A stretch of 64,000 nt of DNA from Actinoplanes regularis. GTDB taxonomy: Bacteria; Actinomycetota; Actinomycetes; Mycobacteriales; Micromonosporaceae. The stretch is from positions 372,001-436,000 of the forward strand of contig NZ_FZNR01000005.1 of NCBI RefSeq assembly GCF_900188005.1. Direction: 5' to 3'. This document shows positions 24,581 to 33,468 of this stretch, in pieces. Each line of letters starts with the position of its first letter. Position 1 is the stretch's first letter. The notes below the pieces were generated by a model. That model saw nothing but the letters and a program-made list of their open reading frames with translations, searched no databases and was not told the origin of the DNA. The translations under genes and the position numbers were made by a program.

Positions 24581-26101
24581 GTGACCGGGTCCTGGGAGGA
24601 GACGGCCGACGTCGTGGTGGTCGGCTTCGGCGCGGCCGGGGCGTGCGCCGCCGTCGAGGCCGCCGAAGCGGGCGCCCGCGTGCTCGTACTCGACCGGTTC
24701 GGCGGAGGTGGGGCCACCGCGATCTCCGGCGGGGTCGTCTACGCCGGCGGCGGTACCCGGCAGCAGCGGGCGGCCGGGGTCACCGACACACCGCGGGAGA
24801 TGGCCGACTACCTGCGCGAGGAGGTCGGTGACACGGTCTCGGCCGGGACCCTGCGGCGGTTCTGCGAGCAGAGCGCCGCGATGATCGACTGGCTGGCCGG
24901 GCTCGGCGTGCCGTTCGACGCGCGGTCCTGTCCCTACAAGACGTCGTACCCGACCAACCGGCACTACCTGTACTTCTCCGGCAGCGAGCTCGCGTTCGGT
25001 CAGTCGGCGCCACGCGGCCACCGGGTACTGGCCCGAGGCACCTCCGGGCGGACGCTCTACACCCGGCTCGCCGCCGCCGCGCGCGACCGTGGCGCGGTGG
25101 TGCTCACACAGACCCGAGCTGAGCGGCTGCTCGCCGATGCCGACGGGCGGGTCACCGGGGTGGAGTGCCGGACCCTGCGCGACGCGCCCGGCTGGGCCCG
25201 GCTCGGCCACCGCGTGCTGCACCGCTGGTCGGTCAAGCCCGGCCTCTACCTGCCGGGACTGGGCCGCGCACTGCACCGGCGGGTCGCCTGGCTGGAACGG
25301 CGCTACGGGCGTCCGCTGCGGGTCTCGGCCGGCAGCGGGACCGTCCTGTGCGCGGGCGGGTTCGTGTTCGACCGCGAGATGATGCGCGAGCACGCGCCGG
25401 AATACCGGGGCGGGCTGCGGCTGGGCACGCCCGGCGACGACGGCTCCGGCATCCGGCTCGGCGTCGCAGCCGGCGCCTCCACCGCCCATCTCGACCGGGT
25501 GAGCATCTGGCGGTTCCTGAGCCCGCCCTCGGCCATGCTCGACGGCCTGCTGGTCGACCGGGACGGCAGACGGGTCTGCGACGAGACCCGCTACGGCGCG
25601 GCGGTCGGCGAGGCGATCCTGCGGTCACCGGAGGCGCGGGCGTGGCTGCTGCTCGACGCCGCCGTGCTGGCACGGTGCCGCCGCCAGCTGTGGACGCAGA
25701 CCCTGTGGTTCCAGCGCTGGCAGGTGCTCTGGCTGCTCACTTTCGGCCGGGTCACCGGCGCGACCCTGGAGGCGGTCGCTCGGCGGGCCGGCGTCGACCC
25801 CGCCGGGCTGGCCGCCACGGCCGGGGCGGCGACGGGCCCACCACCGTACTCGATGATCGATGTCTCGGTCCGCAACCGGACCGCCGTGCCGGCACCGATG
25901 CTCACCCTCGGGGGTCTGCGGGTCGACGAGGAGAGTGGCCGGGTGCTGGGTGTGCCCGGCCTCTACGCCGCCGGGCGCACCGCGGTCGGCATCTGCTCCC
26001 GCAGCTACGTGAGCGGGCTGTCGCTGGCCGACTGCGTCTTCTCGGGGCGCCGGGCGGGCCGCAGCGCCGCCGTCGGAGGACCGGGGAGGTCCGCATGCTG
26101 A
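24581..26101 (+). CDS. FAD-dependent KstD-like steroid dehydrogenase
   Basis: A 506-residue flavoprotein with VVVVGFGAAGACAAVEAAE at the N-terminus, AISGGVVYAGGG, and GLYAAGRTAVGICSRSYVSG near the C-terminus. It belongs to the fumarate reductase/KstD superfamily but differs from KstD proper in the active-site stretches. Delta4-(5alpha)-ketosteroid dehydrogenases are one related group, so oxidation of 5alpha-steroids is a plausible but unproven role. GTG start with a ggagg site. It shares its operator with divergent kstD, and its 3' end overlaps hsaE by 7 bases, placing it first in the hsaEGF operon. Confidence 0.78.
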   Translation: MTGSWEETADVVVVGFGAAGACAAVEAAEAGARVLVLDRFGGGGATAISGGVVYAGGGTRQQRAAGVTDTPREMADYLREEVGDTVSAGTLRRFCEQSAAMIDWLAGLGVPFDARSCPYKTSYPTNRHYLYFSGSELAFGQSAPRGHRVLARGTSGRTLYTRLAAAARDRGAVVLTQTRAERLLADADGRVTGVECRTLRDAPGWARLGHRVLHRWSVKPGLYLPGLGRALHRRVAWLERRYGRPLRVSAGSGTVLCAGGFVFDREMMREHAPEYRGGLRLGTPGDDGSGIRLGVAAGASTAHLDRVSIWRFLSPPSAMLDGLLVDRDGRRVCDETRYGAAVGEAILRSPEARAWLLLDAAVLARCRRQLWTQTLWFQRWQVLWLLTFGRVTGATLEAVARRAGVDPAGLAATAGAATGPPPYSMIDVSVRNRTAVPAPMLTLGGLRVDEESGRVLGVPGLYAAGRTAVGICSRSYVSGLSLADCVFSGRRAGRSAAVGGPGRSAC

Positions 26102-26883
26102 CCGAGGCTGACCGTCGCACCATCGCCGACCGGCTGCGCGTCGCCGAGCGCGACCGCAAACCGATCCCTCCGCTGGTACGGGAGCGGCCCGACCTGACCG
26201 CCGCCGACGCGTACGCGATCCAGCTCGCCAACATCCGCCGCCGCGACAGCGCGGTCGTGGGCCACAAGGTCGGGCTCTCCTCGGCGGCGATGCAGCAGAT
26301 GATGGGCGTCGACGAGCCGGACTATGGGCACCTGATGGCCGACATGAGACTGTCCGAGACCGAGCCGGCCGACGCGTCGCGCTACTGCTACCCACGGGTC
26401 GAGATCGAGGTGGCCTTCCTGCTCGGCGCCGACCTGCCCGGCGCGGACTGCACCGAGCGGGACGTGCTCGCGGCGACCGAGGCGTTCGCACCGTCGATCG
26501 AGCTGATCGACAGCCGGATCGAGGACTGGAACATCAGCCTGGCCGACACGATCGCCGACAACGCCTCGTCGGCCGGGTTCGTCGTCGGCGCCGGCCGGGT
26601 GCCGCCGGACGGGATCGACATCCGCGGGATCGAGGCGGTGCTCCTCGAGGACGGCGAGCCGGTGGCGCGGGGGCGTTCCGACGCCGTACTCGGCAACCCG
26701 GTGACCGCGGTGGCCTGGCTCGCCCGCACGGTCGCCGGCTTCGGGGTCCGGCTGCGCGCCGGTCACCTGATACTGCCCGGAGCCTGTGCCCGTGCGGTCG
26801 ACGTGCACCCGGGCTCCTCGTTCCACGCGGTGTTCACCGGCCTCGGTGACGTGCGGCTGTCCTTCGCAGGGAGTGAGTCATGA
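26095..26883 (+). CDS. hsaE: 2-Hydroxypenta-2,4-dienoate hydratase family, HsaE
   Basis: A 262-residue hydratase/decarboxylase of the MhpD/DmpH family, with [34 protein letters not shown] (metal-binding acidic cluster) and [22 protein letters not shown]. It hydrates 2-hydroxyhexa-2,4-dienoate, released when HsaD cleaves the ring A/B product, to 4-hydroxy-2-oxohexanoate. The ATG lies inside the upstream flavoprotein gene and the stop overlaps the hsaG start (ATGA). Confidence 0.92.
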   Translation: MLTEADRRTIADRLRVAERDRKPIPPLVRERPDLTAADAYAIQLANIRRRDSAVVGHKVGLSSAAMQQMMGVDEPDYGHLMADMRLSETEPADASRYCYPRVEIEVAFLLGADLPGADCTERDVLAATEAFAPSIELIDSRIEDWNISLADTIADNASSAGFVVGAGRVPPDGIDIRGIEAVLLEDGEPVARGRSDAVLGNPVTAVAWLARTVAGFGVRLRAGHLILPGACARAVDVHPGSSFHAVFTGLGDVRLSFAGSES

Positions 26884-27737
26884 CCCGGTTGACCGCGGCG
26901 ATCGTCGGGTCCGGCAACATCGGCACCGACCTGCTGTACAAGCTGCTGCGCTCGGACGCGATCGAGCCGCTCTGGATGGTCGGCATCGACCCGGACAGCC
27001 CCGGGCTGCGGCGCGCCGCCGACCTCGGCCTCGCCGCCAGCGCGAAGGGCGCCGACTGGCTGCTCGCCCAGGACCCGCTGCCCGACCTGGTCTTCGAGGC
27101 CACCTCGGCGGCCGTGCACAGGGCCTGGGCGCCGCGCTACGCCGAGGCCGGGATCCGCGCGATCGACCTGACCCCGGCGGCCGTCGGACCGCTCGTCGTG
27201 CCCGAGGTCAACCTGCGCGAACATCTCGGCGCGCCGAACCTCAACCTGATCACCTGCGGCGGGCAGGCGACCATTCCCATGGTGTACGCGGTATCCCGGT
27301 GCACGCCGGTCGGTTACGCCGAGATCGTCGCCACCGTGGCCTCCCGCTCGGCCGGGCCGGGCACCCGGGCCAACATCGACGAGTTCACCCGTACGACCGG
27401 GCGCGCTCTCTCGCTCGTCGGCGGCGCGGCCAGGGGCAAGGCGATCGTCGTGCTCAACCCGGCCGACCCGCCGCTGGTCATGCGGGACACCGTGTTCTGC
27501 GCGATCGGCCCCGACGCCGACCCCGCCGCGATCGGCGACTCGATCGTCGAGATGGTCGCGGCGGTGGCCCGATACGTCCCGGGCTACCGGCTGCTCAGCG
27601 AACCGCAGTTCGACGACGGACGGGTCGCGATCTTCCTGGAGATCGCCGGGGCCGGGGACTTCCTTCCGCCGTACGCCGGAAATCTGGACATCATGACCGC
27701 GGCCGCGGCCCGGGTGGGGGAGGAGCTGGCCACATGA
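26880..27737 (+). CDS. hsaG: Acylating acetaldehyde/propanal dehydrogenase, HsaG
   Basis: A 285-residue enzyme with the NAD motif [18 protein letters not shown] and the catalytic-cysteine segment [13 protein letters not shown]. It converts the aldehyde made by HsaF to acyl-CoA (propanal to propionyl-CoA in sterol catabolism); the aldehyde is channelled within an HsaF-HsaG complex. It is coupled to hsaE by ATGA. Its stop codon overlaps the ATG of the first of two tandem 77-bp minicistrons that separate it from hsaF. Confidence 0.93.
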   Translation: MTRLTAAIVGSGNIGTDLLYKLLRSDAIEPLWMVGIDPDSPGLRRAADLGLAASAKGADWLLAQDPLPDLVFEATSAAVHRAWAPRYAEAGIRAIDLTPAAVGPLVVPEVNLREHLGAPNLNLITCGGQATIPMVYAVSRCTPVGYAEIVATVASRSAGPGTRANIDEFTRTTGRALSLVGGAARGKAIVVLNPADPPLVMRDTVFCAIGPDADPAAIGDSIVEMVAAVARYVPGYRLLSEPQFDDGRVAIFLEIAGAGDFLPPYAGNLDIMTAAAARVGEELAT

Positions 27738-27814
27738 GCGAGCTTGCGAGTGAATCGGTTGGCTCAGTTTTCAGCTCATGGCGACGCCGGAGCGCAGCGG
27801 AGGTGGCGCTATGA
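27734..27814 (+). repeat. 77-bp minicistron repeat, copy A (hsaG-hsaF junction)
   Basis: The repeat unit is 27734-27810. It starts with ATG overlapping the hsaG stop (ATGA) and encodes 26 residues: [12 protein letters not shown], a variable VFSSW-type centre, then [10 protein letters not shown]. Its TGA (27812-27814) overlaps the ATG of copy B. It carries ggaggt six bases before the next start. The 77-base length (3n+2) is exactly what recreates a start/stop overlap at both ends. Confidence 0.85.
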
Positions 27815-27891
27815 GCAAGCTTGCGAGTGAATCGGTTGGCTCAGTCGTCAGGGCACGGCGACGCCGGAGCGCAGCGGAGGTGGCGCCGTGA
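27811..27891 (+). repeat. 77-bp minicistron repeat, copy B (tandem, before hsaF)
   Basis: The second, adjacent unit (27811-27887) encodes [12 protein letters not shown], a variable centre and [10 protein letters not shown], and its TGA overlaps the hsaF GTG (GTGA). It differs from copy A at a few bases, most of them in the centre. The tandem pair implies duplication or repeated insertion at one junction. Confidence 0.85.
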
Positions 27892-28907
27892 CCAGCGATA
27901 TCAGGATCACCGATTCCACGCTGCGGGACGGCTCGCACGCCAAACGTCACCAGTTCACCGTCGCGGAGGTCACGGCGGTCGTCGCCGCCCTGGACGCGGC
28001 CGGCGTGCCGGTGATCGAGGTGACCCACGGCGACGGCCTGGGCGGGTCGTCGTTCACCTACGGCGTCTCGCGGACCCCGGAACAGGAGCTGATCAGGGCG
28101 GCCGTCGCGACCGCCTCCCGGGCGAAGATCGCGTTCCTGATGCTGCCCGGGATCGGGCTCTTCGACGACATCCGCGAGGCCGCCGCCAACGGCGCCACGG
28201 TCTGCCGGATCGCCAGCCACTGCACCGAGGCCGACATCACCGAGCAGCACTTCGGACTCGCCCGCGAGCTCGGGCTGGAGACCGTCGGCTTCCTGATGAT
28301 GGCCCACTCCCAGCCGCCCGAGGTGCTCGCCGCGCAGGCCCGGATCATGGCCGACGCCGGCTGCCAGTGCGTCTACGTCGTCGACTCGGCCGGCGCGCTC
28401 GTGCTCGACCAGGTCAGCGACCGGGTCGCGGCGCTGGTGGCCGAGCTCGGTGACGACGCCCAGGTCGGCTTCCACGGCCACGAGAACCTGGGCCTCGGGG
28501 TGGCCAACTCGGTCCTCGCCGTGCGGGCCGGGGCCAGGCAGATCGACGGCAGCACCCGGCGGTTCGGCGCCGGGGCCGGGAACACGCCGGTGGAGGCGTT
28601 CGTCGGGGTCTGCGACAAGCTCGGCATCCGTACCGGCGTGGACTTCTTCGCCATTGTCGACGCGGCCGAGGACGTCGTACGCCCGGTCATGCCGGACGAG
28701 TGCAAACTCGACCGCCTCGCCCTGATCATGGGTTATGCCGGGGTGTACTCCAGCTTCCTGACCCATGCCTTCACGCTCGCCCAGCGGTATCAGGTCTCCG
28801 GTGCCGAGATCCTGGTGCGGGCGGGGGAGCGGCGCCTGGTCGGCGGCCAGGAGGATCAGTTGATCGACATCGCGATCCAGCTCGGTCGCACGGGTCAGCC
28901 GTCGTAG
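27888..28907 (+). CDS. hsaF: 4-Hydroxy-2-oxovalerate aldolase family, HsaF
   Basis: A 339-residue DRE-TIM metallolyase: [18 protein letters not shown] near the N-terminus (catalytic Arg-Asp), [16 protein letters not shown] (metal-ligand HxH) and [20 protein letters not shown]. It splits 4-hydroxy-2-oxohexanoate into pyruvate and propanal and works as a complex with HsaG. Its GTG start follows a ggaggt site supplied by repeat copy B. The 3' end overlaps the convergent secreted-protein gene by 13 bases. Confidence 0.93.
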   Translation: MTSDIRITDSTLRDGSHAKRHQFTVAEVTAVVAALDAAGVPVIEVTHGDGLGGSSFTYGVSRTPEQELIRAAVATASRAKIAFLMLPGIGLFDDIREAAANGATVCRIASHCTEADITEQHFGLARELGLETVGFLMMAHSQPPEVLAAQARIMADAGCQCVYVVDSAGALVLDQVSDRVAALVAELGDDAQVGFHGHENLGLGVANSVLAVRAGARQIDGSTRRFGAGAGNTPVEAFVGVCDKLGIRTGVDFFAIVDAAEDVVRPVMPDECKLDRLALIMGYAGVYSSFLTHAFTLAQRYQVSGAEILVRAGERRLVGGQEDQLIDIAIQLGRTGQPS

Positions 28908-30094
28908 GCGGCCTCCTGGACCGCGAACACGTTGCGGTGGCCCATCGGTTCCTGCAGCGACCAGAGCAGGTCCGGCCGGGTGCCGTTGTCCCAGTAGCTG
29001 ATGCTCTCGCCGCCGGTCACCCAGTTGTACGCGGAGGGAGCCCTGGCCGGGGTCCAGTAGTACAGCTTCTTGTCGCCGGAGGAGTTGAACCACCAGCGGT
29101 GGTCGTGTGCGGCGACGCCGTTCAGTCTGCGCCAGGGCAGCCGCAGTGCCTCGGTCGCCGTGGTGCCGGCCGCGAAGGTGGTGAGGTTCGGGTCGAACGG
29201 GAAGCGGACGGCTCGGGGCGCCCGGTTCGGGTAGCGGGTGCATCCGGACGTGCAGGTGTACTCGGCCATCACGATCGACGGGTCCGCCCGGTCCAACGAG
29301 ATCGTCGACCAGACCAGTGCCGTGCCCGAGGTGGTGGCGGCCGTGATCGTGCCGACCTGCGGCAGCACGTAGGCGTAGTTGTGGGCGTAGTAGGTGGTGT
29401 CGTTCTGCCGGCCGATCTGGTCGGCGGTACCGGCGGTGCTGGTCTTGAGGATCCTCGTCATGTCGAACACCCGCATCCCACGGACGGTGTCGGCGACGTA
29501 GAGGTGATCGCCGTACCAGGAGACGCCGCCCGCGTGGATCGGGATGTCCGTGAAGTTCGGTACGGAGGCCGTTCCGGTCGGCTCGACCAGCAGGATCTTG
29601 CGGTACCTCTTCGGGTGGGTCGCGTCCCAGTCGACCAGCGTGATGCGACTGCGGGAGGTACTGCCGCCGCAGCCGCGCATGGTGTACCAGCTGACCAGGA
29701 TCAACTGGTGCCCGTCGTATCTTCCGCCGTTCGGGCTGCCGACGGCGTCCCGGCTGGTGGTGATGCCCTGCGGGAAGCTCGTGCAGCTGTTGCGGTCCTC
29801 GTCGTCGAACCGGAACCCGGTGCTGTAGCCGGGCAGGTTCAGCGAGTCGGTGATCGCCCAGCGGCTGTGGTTGGCGTTCTCCATCACGTCGGACACCGTG
29901 GCCGTGCCCAGCCTCGCGGCCAGTGCCGTGTTGAGCGCGCTGAACTGGTCGTAGTCGGCGGTGAGCGTGAACTGCCCGGCCGGCAGCGAGGTCGGTGCCG
30001 CGGCCGCGAGCGCCGGCCTGCCGGCGACCATCGCGGCGGAGACGCAGAGCATCAAGGCCGTCGTAGCCCGCAGCAGTCGTGCATGGATGGACAT
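28895..30094 (-). CDS. Secreted protein of unknown function
   Basis: A 399-residue protein with a Sec signal peptide: [18 protein letters not shown] followed by a hydrophobic core and an ALAAAAP cleavage region. The start at 30094 has a cgaggg site. The mature part is beta-rich, with recurring aromatic strands ([27 protein letters not shown]) suggesting a beta-propeller. It contains four Cys in two clusters (CGGS, CTSGC), probably disulfides. No enzyme motif recognised. It converges on hsaF but is probably unrelated to steroid metabolism. Confidence 0.7.
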   Translation of the reverse strand: MSIHARLLRATTALMLCVSAAMVAGRPALAAAAPTSLPAGQFTLTADYDQFSALNTALAARLGTATVSDVMENANHSRWAITDSLNLPGYSTGFRFDDEDRNSCTSFPQGITTSRDAVGSPNGGRYDGHQLILVSWYTMRGCGGSTSRSRITLVDWDATHPKRYRKILLVEPTGTASVPNFTDIPIHAGGVSWYGDHLYVADTVRGMRVFDMTRILKTSTAGTADQIGRQNDTTYYAHNYAYVLPQVGTITAATTSGTALVWSTISLDRADPSIVMAEYTCTSGCTRYPNRAPRAVRFPFDPNLTTFAAGTTATEALRLPWRRLNGVAAHDHRWWFNSSGDKKLYYWTPARAPSAYNWVTGGESISYWDNGTRPDLLWSLQEPMGHRNVFAVQEAAYDG

Positions 30095-30432
30095 GCGTGG
30101 CCCTCGTGATCTGGATCGATATCGGGCAGCTGCGGATACCCGCCTCATGACCATTCAACCTGCCCAGGCGGCGGCATGCTGGTGAAAAGGTGAATTTGGT
30201 TCTATTGAAGGATATTCCGGTTGATTAGGTCCGAGATGCTTGGATCTAATGGCAAGACGTCGCCGTCGGCCCGGGTCCACAGCCACTGCCGTAGGCTTCC
30301 AAATTCCGAAGTGATCATCTCGAACGAGCGCGGGAACCTCGACCCGAACTCGTCGTGGCCGCTTCGGCATGGACCCGCGAGCAACCCCGATCCATCCGGC
30401 TGATGCCGTCTCCCCGACAGCCTGGAGAGAAC
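30095..30432. other. Intergenic region of 338 bp
   Basis: Apart from the gene remnant listed at 30202-30363, this stretch between the secreted protein and the next hypothetical gene shows lower G+C sequence (around 30185-30260) that may hold promoters for the leftward signal-peptide gene. No tRNA, repeat or clear operator is visible. Confidence 0.4.
30202..30363 (-). pseudogene. Possible C-terminal remnant of an unknown protein
   Basis: The minus strand reads about 50 residues with normal protein composition (FGSRFPRSFEMITSEFGSL, WLWTRADGDVLPLDPSI) and a natural TAG stop at 30202. Upstream of about 30363 the frame becomes Gly/Arg-rich shadow sequence of the opposite-strand gene. It looks like a 3' gene fragment; family unknown and the call is tentative. 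Confidence 0.3.
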
Positions 30433-30912
30433 GTGACTGAACAACCTGAGGACCAGCAGTTGTGGGCCGCGCTGGTCGCAGCCGAACAGGAACGTGCGCA
30501 TCGCCGCGCCGAGTTCTACCAGCACGCCAAATCCCGTACCGGCATCATCGCTCAGGCATTGAATGGAAGCCGGTGGGATCAGGGCGTCGCCCTCGAGTTT
30601 CTAGCGGTGCTACCCGAAGACGTGCCGGCGGTGCTCGACCGCCTGATTGAACTGTCGCTGTCGCACGGATGGGCGTTGGCCGCCCGTCAAGCCATCGCGC
30701 CCGCCTGGCGAACTGGGCGCCTCGGCGAACTTCCCCAGAAGGTGATGGCGCTACTCGATCACGCCGATGAGGATGAGTATCGACGTCTCGCGGAACTGCT
30801 GGATCACATCCAAGCCCGCGATGTCTTACGGGAACTTGTGAATCGCGCCAAGACCAGCGCCGATCCCGACATTCGAGAAGTTGCTGAGGACTTCGCCGAG
30901 CCGAACAGGTGA
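30433..30912 (+). CDS. Hypothetical helical protein
   Basis: About 159 residues from the GTG at 30433 (ggagag just upstream); an ATG at 30403 is an alternative start. The protein is helix-rich with paired amphipathic helices (VLDRLIELSLSHGWALAARQ, LAELLDHIQARDVLRELV) reminiscent of HEAT-type repeats. There is no signal peptide or membrane segment. Function unknown; it stands alone between a secreted-protein gene and a GNAT gene. Confidence 0.55.
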   Translation: MTEQPEDQQLWAALVAAEQERAHRRAEFYQHAKSRTGIIAQALNGSRWDQGVALEFLAVLPEDVPAVLDRLIELSLSHGWALAARQAIAPAWRTGRLGELPQKVMALLDHADEDEYRRLAELLDHIQARDVLRELVNRAKTSADPDIREVAEDFAEPNR

Positions 30913-31106
30913 CCGGACGTCATGCCGCGGATCCTCGCACAGCGACGCCCATCTCCACCTCGAAATGGGTGGGCCCCGGCCTTCACGCGTTGCCGCACGT
31001 CAGGGCGAGAAGCCGTCATCCTCGAGGCGGAAGGCGATGGTGAAGCGCCCTCGATAGCCCGGGAAACTGCGGTGCGCCGGCCGACCTCTGTCACTAAGGT
31101 CGCGCC

Positions 31107-31694
31107 ATGGAGATCCGTGATGTGATGCCTGCCGAAGAGCTGGCTGCCGAGGAGGTCGTCTCGGCGGCATTCGGCGAGCCACGGGACGGGCGCGTTGTGC
31201 AGATGATGCGGGCTCTGCAGACCAGCGGAGCAGCTCGGGCGAGCTTGGTCGCTGTTGTCGACGAGGAGCTGGTCGGGCACGTTGGTCTCGCACGCGGCTG
31301 GGTGGACGCTCGACGCGAGCTGGTCGAGGTGGTGGTGCTCTCCCCGCTGTCGGTACGTCCCGACCTCCAGCGCCACGGCGTCGGCACCGCGTTGGTCGCG
31401 GCGGCGCTGCGGACCGCCGGAGATCGTGGCGCGCCAGCCGTTTTCCTCGAGGGCAGCCCGGACTACTACGGACGCCGCGGGTTCAGCTCCGCCTCCGCTC
31501 TTGGGTTCGACCGGCCCTCGACGCGCATCCCGGACCCGGGGTTCCAGGTGGCGCTTCTTCCGTCGTACCAGCCGTGGATGGTCGGCCGGCTGATCTATCC
31601 CGAGGCGTTCTGGGCCACTGACACGGTCGGTCTGCGTGACCCCGATCTGGAGCGGGTGGAAGCGCAGGTCGCGTCGGGGCGTACGGGCGGATGA
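31107..31694 (+). CDS. GNAT family N-acetyltransferase (YhbS-like)
   Basis: A 195-residue acetyltransferase with VLSPLSVRPDLQRHGVGTALVAAAL (motif A, acetyl-CoA pyrophosphate loop) and FLEGSPDYYGRRGFSSASALGF (motif B), as in the YhbS subgroup. The substrate is unknown. The 194 bases before it include a short minus-strand stretch that could be another decayed gene end, but the signal is too weak to annotate. No ribosome site is obvious before the ATG. Confidence 0.85.
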   Translation: MEIRDVMPAEELAAEEVVSAAFGEPRDGRVVQMMRALQTSGAARASLVAVVDEELVGHVGLARGWVDARRELVEVVVLSPLSVRPDLQRHGVGTALVAAALRTAGDRGAPAVFLEGSPDYYGRRGFSSASALGFDRPSTRIPDPGFQVALLPSYQPWMVGRLIYPEAFWATDTVGLRDPDLERVEAQVASGRTGG

Positions 31695-31749
31695 GCGCTG
31701 GTGGTCATCGACAGCGGCGGAGCGATCAGCTCGTACGCCGCGTGCCCGG

Positions 31750-32187
31750 CTAATGGCAGAGCAGAAGCAGCTTGAAGCCTACACAGCAGGAGGCGGCTAC
31801 AGCGGTCACGAGGGCGAGGAGGGCACGGGCGACGATCGGGCCCGCCTTGCGGCCGTTCCAGGTGACCGGGAGCAACTGTTCCACGACGACCGCGAGCAGC
31901 CAGGCGAGCAGCAGCAGGTGGTAGAGCAGATCCCAGCCGTCGTCGTCGAACGCGGTGCCGTTGCCGTTGCCGCCGTAGTTCGAGCAGCCGCGTACGTCGG
32001 TGGCCGGCTGGAGTGCCACGGTCAGCACCGTGAGCAGGCCGCCGCCCACGAGTAGCGCCCAGAAGCCGGCCAGCGGGGATCGGGGCTTCGACAGCCCGGA
32101 GCGTTCGCCTTCGAAGAAAAAGATCGTCGTCTCCCTGGATCGCGTGCCGGAGCCGTCAATGACAGCACTCCGGCCCGTGATGATCAA
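31750..32187 (-). CDS. Small membrane protein, unknown function
   Basis: About 145 residues with a polar N-terminus, a hydrophobic helix (GFWALLVGGGLLTVLTVAL), an acidic/Gly-rich loop, a second long hydrophobic helix (LLYHLLLLAWLLAVVVEQLL) and a third near the C-terminus ending in CCVGFKLLLLCH. Three membrane helices are likely. The start is uncertain: the furthest in-frame candidate is a TTG at 32187 without a good ribosome site. Family not recognised. Confidence 0.5.
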   Translation of the reverse strand: MIITGRSAVIDGSGTRSRETTIFFFEGERSGLSKPRSPLAGFWALLVGGGLLTVLTVALQPATDVRGCSNYGGNGNGTAFDDDGWDLLYHLLLLAWLLAVVVEQLLPVTWNGRKAGPIVARALLALVTAVAASCCVGFKLLLLCH

Positions 32188-32217
32188 GTTAGGGCTGTGG
32201 ATGTACGCCTCGCGAAC

Positions 32218-32250
32218 ACGGCGGCCCCGCGAAGGCAGCGGGACCGCCGT
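32218..32250 (-). terminator. Hairpin terminator downstream of the pectate lyase gene
   Basis: Arms ACGGCGGCCCCGC (32218-32230) and GCGGGACCGCCGT (32238-32250) pair over 13 bases with one mismatch around a 7-base loop. It begins 8 bases past the pectate lyase stop, as expected for an actinobacterial hairpin terminator without a U tract. Confidence 0.75.
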
Positions 32251-32258
32251 GCGCCGGC

Positions 32259-33368
32259 TCAGTTCATCGTCGCGCCGATGGTGCTGCTACCCGTCGTCAG
32301 GAACGTCGTGGCAGGCAGCGTGCCGCTGGAGCTGCGAGCGTTGTAACAGCTCGTCGCGTCCGTCGAGAGGAACGCCGGAGTGCTGATGCCGCTGTCCCAG
32401 TTGTTGCCGGCCGAGGTGACCGAGGAGCCCTTGTTCACCAGCCCGCTGCCGTTGCCGACGGCCAGGTTCTTGCCGAACTTCGCCGAACTGGTCGCGAAGT
32501 AGTAGCCCCAGCTGCCGTTGGCGTAGGCGGTCGTGCGGTTGATGACGATCGCGCCCTTGTTGGAGTTCTCGGTGAAGCCGTTGCCTGTGTTGTCCCACGC
32601 CGCCGAGTTGTTCACGACGTGCGCCACGGTCTCGCCGTCACCGCCGAGCTTGTAGCCGTTGCCGTCGCCGGCGAACGCGGAGTCGCTCCAGCGGTTCTTG
32701 CCGTTGCCGAAGGACCAGGTGTGCTCGATGGTGACGGGCGAGGAGAAGGACCACAGGTCGATGCCGTCGTCGGAGTTGTTGTAGATGCGGGCGCCGGTGA
32801 CCAGGTTCCCGGTGCCGGAGCCGTACTTGACGGCGATGCCGTCGGCGTTCTCGCCGTGCTCGGCGGCGTCGTAGTTGCCGTACGAGTCGATGTTCTTGAC
32901 GGTGTTGTTCACCGTGCCGTCGCCGGTGAGGGTGAAGCCGGAGTCGCCGCCGTTGATGGTCTTGATGTTGTTCCAGTTGGTGCCGGTGCAGGACTGGCAG
33001 ACGACCGCGCTGTCCGGTGAGTTCTGGAAGGTGATGTTGGAGACGTTCCAGTAGTCGGCGGTCAGTTTGAAGATCCAGGAGCCGCTGGGAAGGCTGGTGC
33101 CGCTGATCTTGACGGTCTCCGAGCCGTACGCGGTGAGCGTGATCGGCGAGCCGGAGGTGCCGTTGGCCGTCGACTGCAGGGTGGCCGTCGGGTAGTAGGT
33201 GCCGCCGCGGACCTGGATGACCGTACCGGCGGTGGCGTTCTTGATGGCGCTGGTCAGGTCGGTCACGTTGCTGACGACGACCGTCGCGGCGAACGCCGGG
33301 GCGGAGACCAGGCCGAGCGCGGCCGCGGCGACGGTCGTTGCGGCGAGGACGTTCCGGATGGAGCTCAT
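32259..33368 (-). CDS. Secreted pectate lyase, right-handed beta-helix (PL9-like)
   Basis: A 369-residue exported protein. It has a signal peptide MSSIRNVLAATTVAAAAL...APAFA with AxA cleavage, then a parallel beta-helix with many Asn/Gly/Ser turns (GGTYYPTATLQS, NGYKLGGDGETVAHVVNNSA, NNSDDGIDLWSF). The Asp-rich DDGIDLW turn and Lys-containing GYKLGG turn fit the Ca2+-dependent active site of family 9 pectate lyases. It degrades plant polygalacturonate outside the cell. The start at 33368 has an aaagga site that overlaps a palindrome. Confidence 0.85.
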   Translation of the reverse strand: MSSIRNVLAATTVAAAALGLVSAPAFAATVVVSNVTDLTSAIKNATAGTVIQVRGGTYYPTATLQSTANGTSGSPITLTAYGSETVKISGTSLPSGSWIFKLTADYWNVSNITFQNSPDSAVVCQSCTGTNWNNIKTINGGDSGFTLTGDGTVNNTVKNIDSYGNYDAAEHGENADGIAVKYGSGTGNLVTGARIYNNSDDGIDLWSFSSPVTIEHTWSFGNGKNRWSDSAFAGDGNGYKLGGDGETVAHVVNNSAAWDNTGNGFTENSNKGAIVINRTTAYANGSWGYYFATSSAKFGKNLAVGNGSGLVNKGSSVTSAGNNWDSGISTPAFLSTDATSCYNARSSSGTLPATTFLTTGSSTIGATMN

Positions 33369-33378
33369 GGCGCGACTT

Positions 33379-33390
33379 CCTTTCGAAAGG
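33379..33390. promoter_or_regulatory. CCTTTCGAAAGG palindrome overlapping the pectate lyase ribosome site
   Basis: A perfect 12-base palindrome lies 10 bases upstream of the pectate lyase ATG and includes its aaagg ribosome-site core. LacI-type regulators of sugar hydrolases in actinomycetes often recognise palindromes with a central TCGA or CG. Operator function is inference. Confidence 0.4.
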
Positions 33391-33468
33391 GGGATGGCCA
33401 CGTCGTTGGGGGACGACGACGGCCGACGCGTCATGAGATCGAAACATGCAGGTCTCTAAATTGAAAGC

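Noticed and set aside
25165-26094. Upstream extension of the hsaE frame into the flavoprotein gene
   Set aside because: It is the out-of-frame shadow of the flavoprotein; hsaE starts at the ATG at 26095 with a gggaggt site.
31000-31080. Minus-strand stretch reading YRGRFTIAFRLEDDGFSP before a stop
   Set aside because: Could be a gene end, but only ~25 residues make sense and no family is recognisable.
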